This document shows, in pieces, positions 47,342-56,634 of a DNA stretch of 64,000 bases (the stretch's first letter is position 1; every line of letters starts with the position of its first letter). The DNA comes from Saccharum officinarum (taxonomy: Eukaryota > Streptophyta > Magnoliopsida > Poales > Poaceae), in contig CM036199.1 in assembly GCA_020631735.1 (NCBI GenBank), positions 19,447,553-19,511,552 on the forward strand, given 5' to 3'. A program made the position numbers and the translations under genes. Under the pieces are notes generated by a model. That model saw nothing but the letters and a program-made list of their open reading frames with translations, was not told where the DNA came from and did no database searches.

Positions 47342-47553
47342 GGGCCTCTTTGGCCGGGCTCTTGCTTGCCCCGGCTCTGGTACTGTAGCCAGAGCCGGAG
47401 GAGCCCCAAAATGCAGCTCCTCCTCCGGCGAACGGCTCTGTGAGAGAGGAAAGGAAGAGAGAAAATCGGCTCATGTGAACAGTGTCGGCATAGTAGCGGT
47501 ACAGTGTCACAACAGAGGGAGCTGGAGCCGTCCCGAGCTGCACCAAAGGGGCC
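47342..47553. mobile_element. Possible hAT-like MITE
   Basis: Ends GGGCCTCTTTGG and CCAAAGGGGCC are inverted copies about 210 bp apart, with further inverted similarity (CCGGGCTC / GAGCTGC). No clear 8-bp duplication is seen, so the boundaries are tentative. Confidence 0.4.
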
Positions 47554-47635
47554 TCGGCCGGCTAGGATATTGTCGGATGGCGAACACTGAACAGGAAGCA
47601 CCGCCCAGACGTAGCGCTCGACCTGCTAAGCCTAA

Positions 47636-48139
47636 GGGCAAGTACATTGCTACACATCAGTGGTCTCATGCAATACCACATAGGATTTTCCTTATGTGGA
47701 GGAAAGAGAGAGGTGAGAGAGAAAGAGGTCGTTGTTTCATGAAACAACTACCTTATGAGCTAAGATTTAGGACTATGAGACAACTATTTTACTATTGTAT
47801 GAGTTGTTGTTGCCATGCAACTCACACGTTTTTTTTATTCCATGCATAAATTTAGGAATTGTGAGTTACTATGAGACAACTTTAAAAACAACTATTATAT
47901 ATGTTGTATATTAAGGGGGTGTTAGGGACTGCTCTGCTCCACATTTTTTAGTTCTGCTCTACGTTTTTTAGCCAAACGGTTTCGGCTCCACGCACTCTAT
48001 TCGACAAAAAAGGTGGAGTTATTTGTGGAGCTGCTCCTCGGTGGAGTTTGTGGAGCAGTTCTAAACACCCCCTAAGTTGTCTTAAAATTACGTGGCACAA
48101 TATGAGACCACTTATGAGACAACGCCAATGTACTTGCCC
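47636..48139. mobile_element. Tourist-like MITE, outer element of a nested pair
   Basis: Inverted ends GGGCAAGTACATTG and CAATGTACTTGCCC, flanked by TAA at 47633-47635 and 48140-48142. It is 504 bp including an inserted 158-bp MITE; about 343 bp without it. Confidence 0.82.
47915..48072. mobile_element. Tourist-like MITE nested in another MITE (158 bp)
   Basis: Ends GGGGGTGTTAGGGACTGCTC and the complement GAGCAGTTCTAAACACCCCC, flanked by TAA at 47912-47914 and 48073-48075. Confidence 0.85.
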
Positions 48140-48142
48140 TAA

Positions 48143-48465
48143 TACAAGTTGGATCGGTAATGAATGGACCAACTAAGCGGCCCAAGCCCAGTTGAGGGAG
48201 CGTGGCGTGTTCCACCTGCTGCTCCCCTGCGTGCACTTGCTTGCCTGCCTGTGTGCGATGTTAAATACCTAAACTCGATTTAGAAGGAACATCATGTAAT
48301 AGCTGACAATTAAACTCTGTCAATACAATCCTGTCCTCGCTACTTCTTGTCGCTCACGTCTCCCCTTCTTCCCCGGTTCCTCTTCTTCTTCCCTGCCGTG
48401 CTCTTAGTCTCTCACAGGCTCTAGAGTGGCCAAAATGCTATGGACATGACACGTTGGCACTGCCC
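48143..48465. other. Intergenic DNA between MITEs
   Basis: No gene or element termini are recognised. Confidence 0.5.
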
Positions 48466-48468
48466 TTA

Positions 48469-48767
48469 GGGCAATTCCAATGCTAGAAACTACGTTTAGT
48501 TTCTATACCTATTAATTTTCATAGACTTTACATATAGAAACCATGGTCCCAATGGATAGTTTCTACGGAATATTTTTTTATCCAATCACATCCATTCTCT
48601 ACCAATCACATCCCTTCATGTTTTGGTTCTCGTGTAGACATGGTTTCTAACTTAGACCAGTTTCTATATTTTTTGTTCTCTCTCTTCAATAACTACCTTA
48701 CCACATCAGCAAAACGCTTAGGTAACAGTACAATTAATGTCCATAGAAACTAGCGATGAGAGTGACC
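48469..48767. mobile_element. Tourist-like MITE (about 299 bp), decayed
   Basis: Begins GGGCAATTCCAATGCTAG after TTA (48466-48468). The right end CTAGCGATGAGAGTGACC is an imperfect inverted match, followed by TTG instead of TTA. The internal GTTTCTA repeats are typical of this grass family. Confidence 0.6.
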
Positions 48768-48815
48768 TTGCAGCTGGATTGCTGGTTCATCCAGTCGTTG
48801 TGCGGCTTACGCTTA

Positions 48816-49005
48816 GGCCAGTCTCAGTGAAGGTTTCGTGGCCCAGTTTCTAACACACTTATATTTTGAAAACAGTGCAGAAAAGTTTCATCCTCATGAA
48901 ACTATCTCTACTCCCATGAAATTTTCATCACCTCTCTCTTAATCAATACAGTGTTATGTCAGCGTATTTAATGTCCATAAAACTCTATGAACCCCCACAT
49001 TGGCC
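48816..49005. mobile_element. Tourist-like MITE (190 bp)
   Basis: Inverted ends GGCCAGTCTCAGTG and CACATTGGCC with TTA on both sides (48813-48815, 49006-49008). The internal sequence resembles the neighbouring MITE at 48469, so the two may be related. Confidence 0.72.
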
Positions 49006-49139
49006 TTATGGTAGTACGTAGATACTAGCGACGATGGCTAACCAAGCAAACAATACGGCTCAACGACACAACCATGGCCCAAGCCGAAAGTATCATCATT
49101 ATTCTGTTCCCTCGCAGAACGTGGGTCTTCCTTCGGAAT

Positions 49140-49222
49140 GAGATCTTCTAACATACTCGTTTCTACGTAAGAGGGACGTCCAAGCCTCCTGCACCATTGC
49201 TGCACCATCCGACGGTGGCATC
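49140..49222 (+). repeat. Left terminal inverted repeat of the MULE
   Basis: Pairs with 55228-55311 in inverted orientation with only scattered mismatches. Confidence 0.88.
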
Positions 49223-49872
49223 CAACAAACGAAGGAAATACATGACTATTCTATCCATCGGCCCACTGTCACACTGGCCTTGTTCAGCCCATTCGCACGC
49301 AACTGCACAGAAAGCTAGCACGCTAGTGGACAGAAAACGAGCGGGAGATTGTGGACGCCGTGGGAAAAAAGGTAGTTTCAGTTGGCGAGTTTATCCGAGG
49401 AGGTCGATCCATCGACGGCGATGGATTTTTGCACTCCCTTTTCACCTGCGTAAGTCCCGTGGACTAGATCTGCTTTGCTATGTCATGAATGGATATTTGG
49501 ATTTGATTGATCTGTCTTCATCAGATTGTCCTGAGATTTGTTGAAGCCTCTCCCTTTCTCAAGAAAGATGTAGCTTAGGTCTCCAATTAAAATGGAATCG
49601 AAAGGTCCTGAAGTGGAAGGAAATAGGTGTGTAACTCAATCTCATGGCTTTTCTTTTGTCAATATGTGCCATAACATGTAACTGTTTATTATGGTATGAT
49701 TTTTTAACTTTCTGATCTTTTTCCCCTAAACAAAGAGAGTTGATGATCGCTCTTTCATGAATATGCACTAATCTCATAACTGCTCTTTTTATGAATATGC
49801 ATTGTTCTCATGTTTTTGAACGAATATGAACCAACCTCATACTTTGTGGTCTGCTTTTCTATTCTGTACAGA

Positions 49873-52380
49873 GAGAGCTTGGCTAATTTTGTACCTCATG
49901 TTGGCATGGAATTTAGAACTTCAGATGAAGCTTGGCATTTTGGCTGAGCTATGGTGGACAGAAAGGCTTTGAGGTTAGGAAAAGGTATACAAACAAAAGA
50001 CCTTCTGATGGCAAGATTACATCATGTAAATTTGTTTGTGCAAATGAGGGTCATCGGTTGCCAGATAAAATGGATCATTTAACAAAGTGCTCTCGAGCTG
50101 AAACTAGAAACGATTGTCAAGTCCACATGAATCTTAAAATTGTCCGAAACAAGGAAACTCTGATGGTGTCTGACTTAGTTTTGGAACACAATCATGCACT
50201 ACACCTGCCAGCAACCTTGCACCTAATGGCGTCACAAAGGAAAATTTTAGATTTACAAGCTTTTGAAATTGAAACAGCAGATGACGTGGGAATTGGACCA
50301 AAAGCTGCACATGAGTTGGCTAGTCGTCAAGTTGGTGGTCCACTCAATCTTAGCTACACCCTTCGTGATCACAAGAATTATTTGCGTACCAAACGCCAAC
50401 AAGAGATAGCATACGGTCAAGCAGGTAGCATGCTCAAGTATTTTCATGATAAAATTGCTGAGAACTCATCATTCCAATATGCATTGCAAATGGATTGTGA
50501 AGAACAGATAACAAACATATTTTGGGCTGATGCTAAAATAATCATGGACTATACACATTTTGGTGATGTCGTTAGTTTTGACACTACTTTTGGAACAAAC
50601 AAGGAGAGTAGGCCTTTTGATGTATTCGTCGGATTCAATCACTTTAGGAAAACTGTTGTTTTTGGGGCTGCTCTCATGTACGATGAAACCTTTGAATCTT
50701 TCAAGTGGCTATTTGAGACCTTTCTAAAATCTCATAATGGATAGCAACCTAAAACATTCTATACTGATCAAGATGTTGTAATGGGGAAGGCAGTTTCTCA
50801 AGTGTTTACAGAAGCATGGCATGGATTATGCACCTTTCACATCATGCAAAATGCAGTCAAACATCTACATGAAGAGAACAATGAAGAGGAGAACGAAGAG
50901 AATAGAACAGAGAAGAGTCAAGAGAAGAAAAAAGAGAAGAAAAGGAAGAAGAAAAAGGAGGAGGAAAATGAGGAGAATGAGGAAACAAGTATTACGTCAG
51001 ATTTTAGTGCATGCATGTTCGAGTATGAAGACAATGCAAAATTTGAACAAAAGTTTAACCTCATGAGGCAAAAGGTGAGCAAGCAAACTTGGTTAGACAG
51101 TATTTACAAGTTAAAAGAAAAATGAGCTGAATGTTATATGAAATATGTCTTCATATTAGGAATGAGAAGTACACAATTGAGTGAGAGTCTCAATAATGAT
51201 TTGAAAATCCATTTCAAATCGGATTTTGATATGATCCGGTTCTTTAAACATTTTGAAAGGGTCGTGCAAGGGAAAAGGAATAATGAACTAAATTCAGAAT
51301 TCGATTCAAGAAAAAAATGCCTAAAATATGTATGATGAGGCCGCCACCTATGTTGGTGCAGGCTAGCAAGCTGTACACACCTATTATATTTGAAGCTTTT
51401 CAAGGTGAATACGAAAGATCCTTAGTAGCTTGCACCAAAGCACTGGATGGTATTAATGAATATGTAGTAGGAGATTTTACATATGAGGAGGAATATAAAG
51501 TTGTCGGTGATCCTTTGAAGGAAACGGTTGTATGCAGCTGCAGGCAGTTTGATAGAATTGGGATATTGTGTAGCCATGCTCTTAAGGTTCTTGATTTGAT
51601 GAATATCAAGTCACTACCATCACAATACGTGTTAAAGCGTCGGTCACGGGAAGTACGAACCATAACTATACAAGACAACCAAGGGAGAAACATAATTAAA
51701 AATCCTAAGATGGGTGCTATGCTTTGGTTCAAATATATGTCCCACAAATTCCTCAATTTGGCACATGAAGCAGCTAATTCTCCTGAGTGCACAATGTTAG
51801 TGGACAACACACTTGACATCCTTAGGAAGCAAATGGTAGAAAAAGCCAATACAAGTACAAGCACTTTTTCATGATTCATGTACAGCTTCTGCAAATGCTA
51901 GTCCACCAAATGACTTGTTGATTAATGCTAGCCTAAAGAAAAAGGATGTCCAAACAAAAACTTCGAAACAGAAAAGAACATGGCTCGATAAGAAGCACAA
52001 GGCTAGAAAAAAGAGGGAAAACAAAGCTACATCTCAGTTTGGCGAAGCGGATAATAATGATGTTGTACATGGACAAGAGGCAGTTAGTGGTGGAGCACAA
52101 GCACAAGAGGGATTATGTCCATTGTTTCCTGAACCCTCTAATTCAAGTGGTGCACAAGCACAAGCACAAGCACAAGGTGCATTCTGTCTATTTTTTTCCT
52201 GAAGCTTCAAGTTCAGGTGGTATGCAAGCACAAGTTAGCTTCACTCAAACGTTGATGGTAATATGCTCATATAGCTATTTTATAAATCTTGAGATAATAT
52301 TTATTTTTTTAAAAGAACTTACTTCTTCATTTAACTTACAGGGACCGATGACCAATGACCTCCTGTCTAGATTCTGGTGA
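49873..52380 (+). pseudogene. FAR1-related MULE transposase, broken
   Basis: The ancestor would bind the terminal repeats and catalyse transposition; domesticated relatives (FAR1, FHY3, FRS) are transcription factors. Coding starts after an acceptor TCTGTACAG at 49872 with VPHVGMEF. The FAR1 DNA-binding domain runs to about 50210 (SYGGQKGF, CANEGHR, EHNHALH). The MULE transposase core follows (FGDVVSFDTTFGTNKESRPF, FNHFRKTVVFG, FYTDQD, WHGLCTFHI). A long Lys/Glu insert is at 50874-50990. A SWIM zinc finger VVCSCRQFDRIGILCSHALKV lies at about 51523-51590. The tail is Lys-rich, then Ala/Gln repeats, then an intron 52258-52341 and a last exon to TGA 52380. Breaks: frameshift near 49943, TAG 50742, TGA 51123, frameshift in an A-run near 51310, frameshift near 51855. 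Its position within TIRs says transposon, not a host FRS gene. Confidence 0.85.
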
Positions 52381-52702
52381 TGTTGTCATGAAGAGCTATT
52401 AGTATTTTGAAGTATATGCAACATAGGGGATGCTCCCAGGTGGATATAAATGTTCAGGTTTCTTTTGCCACAAATCAGTTGTCTGGTGCTAGATGATATG
52501 CTCCCTGGTGGACAAATTTGGCTTTTTGTTGCCATTTGGCAAGTATCATGAAAGCAAAAACTCTAGTTCTATACATATACTTTAGCTTTCTTTTGCTATG
52601 TTGCAAATGAGCATTCTAGTAGAATTGGTACTATTCTGCCCTTCAGAGTTCTGAAATCGAAACATCACAACGACACTGAAGTATCAAATTCATAATAATT
52701 AT

Positions 52703-53113
52703 TGTTAGCGACCATGATCACCATGTTCCATGGCTCTCCTTGATTGTAGCTAGCTAGGAAGTTACACTACCATGATGTACATGTATATATGTGTAAGCCT
52801 CTAAGCAATACAACTTGAGTTGTCCAATTTCTCTCTGCCTATCGCTTACATGGTATTAGAGTGGAACGCCATGATGTGATGAATAAGGGTCTACCAACGG
52901 CGAGTTTCAATGAGTTCTGAAACAGTCTGTGCGTCGCTAGCAACGACGCTCACACTGAGGGGGGGTGTTAGCGACCATGATCACCACGTTCCATGGCTCT
53001 CCTTGATTGTAGCTAGCTAGGCAGTTACACTACCGTGATGTACATGTATATAGGTGTAAGACTCTAAGCAATACAACTTGAGTTGTCCGATTTTTCTCTG
53101 CCTATCGCTTACA
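52703..53113 (+). mobile_element. TRIM: miniature LTR retrotransposon (411 bp)
   Basis: Two 148-bp LTRs (52703-52850; 52966-53113), TGTTAGCGACC...CGCTTACA, enclose only 115 bp. The interior starts with a primer site TGGTATTAGAGTGG and ends with a polypurine run GAGGGGGGG. There is no coding capacity, so it must be mobilised in trans. The target duplication ATTAT is at 52698-52702 on the left; on the right it is split by the next insertion (53114-53115 plus its continuation, intact as 54578-54582). Confidence 0.93.
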
Positions 53114-53115
53114 AT

Positions 53116-54574
53116 TGAAAGTGCATTTGCCCTCGTTGTGGTTTTTGGGATAATTAATGACAATCAAATTAAGGACTAACATGTTCAATCAAGGTTACAT
53201 GCAGGTGTTAGTCCATTAAAAGAATTAAAATGATGATGTTCCGTGATGATAGCACCCTCAATTCGTTTTTGATGGAAAGCGTTTCGGCTCAAGTGCTTCT
53301 CTAGATTTTATTTTGTTTTGAGTCATAGGAAACACCACACTATCGGGAGGGATGCAAATTAGACTAGCTTGATGGAGATTAAAGTGCTCATGTTGCTTTA
53401 GTATATGCGCTTGAGAGACACCCTTGCACTCATGAACACATAGAGGTGTTTTTCTGTTCCAGGGAGTACCAGTAGTACTGGTGGTTCACCATCAGAAGTA
53501 CCGGTAGGCTGTTTGCCTGCGCAGCTGTGTCACCCGAGTTTGGCGAGGAAATGAACTACCGGAAGTATCGGTCCTCAACCGGTAGTACCGGTGACAACCG
53601 AAAGTACCGGTGGAAGACCGGTAGTATCGGTAGGTCATTTCTCCGCCCAAGTCTACGCGCCTGTAGGAAAGACTCAACGGTTGTAACCCTAGGAACCGGT
53701 AGTACCGGTGAAGTGCCACCGGTGGTACTGGTACCCCTTCGTGAAGCTGAGTATAAATAATCTACTCCATCTTTCTAACCGTTACCTCACCCATTCCTAA
53801 CGATTCACCTGCTGAGAAAAGAGCTCCCAAGCATTGACTCACCCTCTCTCTCTCCCCTCTTGCTCCTAGGTTCAATCCATCCAAGATTTGAGCTAGAGAA
53901 GTGAGATTTGAGAGTGGAAAGCTTCAATTCGCGACTTGAGCACTTGATTCCTCGTCTTGCCGGTTTGATTTGTGTTTGTTACTCTTGGGTTCTTGGAACC
54001 CTAGCTGGCTAGGCATTCTTCGGGTTGCCCGTGTTGCTCTATTTGTGAGGGCACCCTGAAGTGTTTGTATTTTCCTTGATTTTCTAGTGGAAATCTCAAG
54101 TGACCTTTGTGGTTGCTTTGAGGGAGGCAAGGAGTTGGAAGAGACTCCGACCTTAGTGGTCACCTCAACAACAAGGATGTAGGAACTCCTTTGTAGGGTT
54201 GCTGAACCTCGGGCTAAATCTTGTGTCTCGTGTGCTTGTTGTTGTTCGTGATTACTTGTGGCTCCATTTGTTCTTCGTGTTCTTCCTCTCTACCTCTTTC
54301 ATAGGTTGCGGGTGGTCGATCTACAACTTGGTGAGGAACCAACAAAAGGGAAGCTCAACATCATCTCCATCATCATTGAGAAGGCTGTGGTATAGCGTAG
54401 ATCTGAAATCTCAGCTCGTTTATCTCCAATTTCGCTGTGCAGTGAGCCACCGGTAGTACCGGTCACCCAAAACCGATAGTACCGGTCCTAGATTTTTAAC
54501 TTCTGCTTCGAGTTTGAGTTTTAGGTTTTTAGGTACACCTATTCACCTCCCTCTAGGCCGACCAGATCCTTTCA
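53116..54574 (+). mobile_element. Solo LTR of a third SIRE-like Copia family (1,459 bp)
   Basis: Starts TGAAAGTGCATTTGCC and ends GATCCTTTCA, with a perfect target duplication ACAAT (53111-53115; 54575-54579). Its first 70 bp and last 40 bp resemble the LTRs of elements 1 and 2 (GGTTTTTGG...AATTAATGACAA; TTCACCTCCCTCTAGG). An array of ACCGGTAGTACCGGT-type palindromes lies at about 53468-53735 and again near 54450-54485. The strand is given by similarity to the other LTRs. Confidence 0.92.
53465..53735. repeat. ACCGGTAGTACCGGT palindrome array in the solo LTR
   Basis: About ten units of (A)CCGG(T/A)AGTA(C)CGGT, each two 7-bp inverted arms around one base, or half-units. They occupy the same relative place in the LTR as the GACCGGACGCGTCCGGTC arrays in elements 1 and 2. 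Confidence 0.8.
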
Positions 54575-54582
54575 ACAATTAT

Positions 54583-55227
54583 ACCTCAAATTGGCAAGCA
54601 TTATTCAATCATGACAGACAAAGTTGAGCCCTAATATCAACTCACATCAGTTACACAATGGCAATTCAACGCTACTACTTGTCTCCTGCTAGTCTAAACT
54701 TTGGAGTTCGGCTTCTCAAGGTGGTGCTGCTAGTCTGAACTCTGAACATTGGACTTCGGCTTCTCAAGGTGCAGACAGCGCGGGGACAAGCCGATAGCAA
54801 GGCGGAGGATAAGGGCGGTGGAGGAGAGCACCTTCCTCGAGGCCTGCTTGCCTACTTCAGTGCCAAGGGAGGCCATGAGCAGCAGCGCATCCGGCCGACG
54901 GCCATCTTCACGAACACTGTAGTGACGGCGAGTGGTTGGAGCACTCCGTTCCTTTGTGGAGGATGAGGGCAACGAGGAGAGAAATTTCTTAGGGATCTGC
55001 TTGCCTGCTCCAGCGTCGGGGAGGCCGCGAGCAACACGGCGGGGAGGCTGCGAGCAGCAGCAGCTTGCCAGCGGCCATCTTCACGGGCGCTACGGCAGAG
55101 GCGACTGCCTGAGGCTAGAGCGTTCCTTCTCCCACTATGTTCTATGGTTCCTCAACATGGGCCGCATCAAGTATATGGGCTGGCCCAAGATTTGGATGGC
55201 TTATGTGATTATTTGTTGTGTGTCGTC
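54583..55227. other. Right subterminal region of the MULE
   Basis: No gene. Two degenerate tandem duplications are visible: a GGAGTTCGGCTTCTCAAGGT-type block (54690-54770) and a GCGGCCATCTTCACG-type block (about 54895-55090). Confidence 0.5.
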
Positions 55228-55311
55228 TGATGGCCGTCGGATGGTGCAATAACGGTGCAGGAGGCTTGGACATCCCTCTTATATGTAGAAACGAATATGT
55301 TAGAGGATCTC
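55228..55311 (-). repeat. Right terminal inverted repeat of the MULE
   Basis: Inverted match to 49140-49222. Confidence 0.88.
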
Positions 55312-55594
55312 GTTCCCTCCTTCTGTGCTAGGGCGTCCCCAGCCGTACGGGAGACGTCGCCAACTGAGGTAGCAGTGCAAACGAATATAAAAATGAAAGT
55401 CTGAACTCACATACGAGAAAGACAAACGGATCCCACAACTGCAGTGACGGTTGATTCTTTGGAACCTGTGCGAGACCAGCGACGAGACAATCAGGTTTTT
55501 CTCTCCACCACGTCAGATCTTGAGTAGGAGTACAGTTATAGTCTAAAAGCAGACGAGAACGTGGAACGTCGTTTGCTCTCTAGTCTCCGAGCAG

Positions 55595-56345
55595 ATGGTC
55601 ACCATGCCCAGCGATGACGTACGCATGCACGTCATCCTCGTCCCGTTCCCGGCCCAGGGCCACTTCGCCTCGTTCCTCTCCCTCACGGCGCGCCTCCAAG
55701 CCGCGCTGCCCTCGGCGGCCATCACGCTCGTCTCCACCCAGCGCAACGTGGTCGCGCGTGCAAGCTCCTCCGCCGGGGCGGCTGCGGAGGCGTCGTTCCT
55801 TAGGTTCCACACGCTGCCCTTTGTGCTAGAGGAGCACGGCCTGCCCGCAGGAGCCGAGTCCGCTGACGCCGTCCACGTCCGCCACTTCCTCGCGCTTTTC
55901 CAGTCCACCGAGTCGCCCTCGCTCCGAGCCGCCTTCGACGCCTTCCTGGCCGGCGTCGTCTGCGCCGACGACGCTGTAGAGGAAGAAGGCGCGCCGGCCG
56001 TCGTCCCCGTTGTCATCGTCGCTGACCCCTTCTAGGGGTGAACGACAGCCGCCACGCGCCGGTGCGGCGCAGCGCACGCCTTCTTCGACTCCAACGGTGC
56101 GTTCGGCAGCGTGGTGTACCACTCGCTCTGGAACCACCTCCCGCACCGGCGCGCACCCGGAGGTGAGCTAGCGGAGGCGTTCTGCTTGATGGACCACCCG
56201 GAGGCCGGAGGTCACGGTCCACCGCTCGCAGCTCCCGGCGCACCTCCTCCTCGCGGACGGCACGGACCCGTGGTCCGCCTTTCACCGCCGGCAGATAGCG
56301 CTTGGGTGCTCCACGAATGGCTGGCCATCCCCGAAGTACCATGAT
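55595..56345 (+). pseudogene. UDP-glycosyltransferase, 5' fragment
   Basis: Family-1 UGTs transfer sugar from UDP-sugar to small molecules in the cytosol. From ATG 55595 the frame gives HVILVPFPAQGHFASFLSL, the N-terminal Rossmann strand and catalytic-His region (PFPAQGH) of plant UGTs, then RFHTLPFV, HVRHFLALFQSTESPSLR and VVIVADPF. It is stopped by TAG 56033 followed three bases later by TGA. Recognisable sequence continues in shifted frames (GAAHAFFDSNGAFGSVVYHSLWNHLPH) to about 56345. The C-terminal half with the PSPG sugar-donor motif is absent. A full protein would be about 480 residues, so this is a truncated, decayed copy. It lies just outside the MULE end. Confidence 0.85.
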
Positions 56346-56634
56346 GGCGTCAGGGATGGGACGGTGAAAGGCCCTGAGTCCTGTGGCGAGCGGACGTGCA
56401 GGCATTATCCTCTTGTTGACCGGCGATTAGTCGAGGCCAGGTCGAGGCGTATCTGAGGGGGTTGACGGGGAATGGATAAGGCTCGGCCCCAGAAATCCGG
56501 GATGTGACGGTCGTCGTTTTGTGCCTCGAGGGGGCATCGATGACGGAACAGTATCCGACATGGTGCGTACAGTGACAGGTTTTCACCACCCATCCCGGGA
56601 TAGGTGGTAAAAAGTGGGATTTGATGCTAGTACT
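56346..56634. other. Short intergenic stretch before the Tekay-like LTR
   Basis: Nothing recognisable; the 5 bp before the LTR (GTACT) is one half of a target duplication whose partner lies beyond the window. Confidence 0.5.

Larger units (their letters stand above)
49140..55311 (+). mobile_element. FAR1-type MULE DNA transposon with nested retroelements
   Basis: Long terminal inverted repeats of about 80 bp: the left begins GAGATCTTCTAACATACTCG (49140-49222) and the right, read on the minus strand, begins GAGATCCTCTAACATATTCG (55311-55228). Both continue through the CCAAGCCTCCTGCACC block. Between them lies a FAR1/Jittery-type transposase gene on the plus strand. The right half is interrupted by a TRIM and a solo LTR. 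No perfect 9-bp target duplication adjoins the ends; GTTCCCTCG (49106-49114) and GTTCCCTCC (55312-55320) are a possible pair if 25 bp were added at the left. Confidence 0.88.

Noticed and set aside
49873..52380. Host FAR1-RELATED SEQUENCE transcription factor gene
   Set aside because: The flanking 80-bp inverted repeats and several frame breaks indicate a transposon-borne transposase pseudogene.
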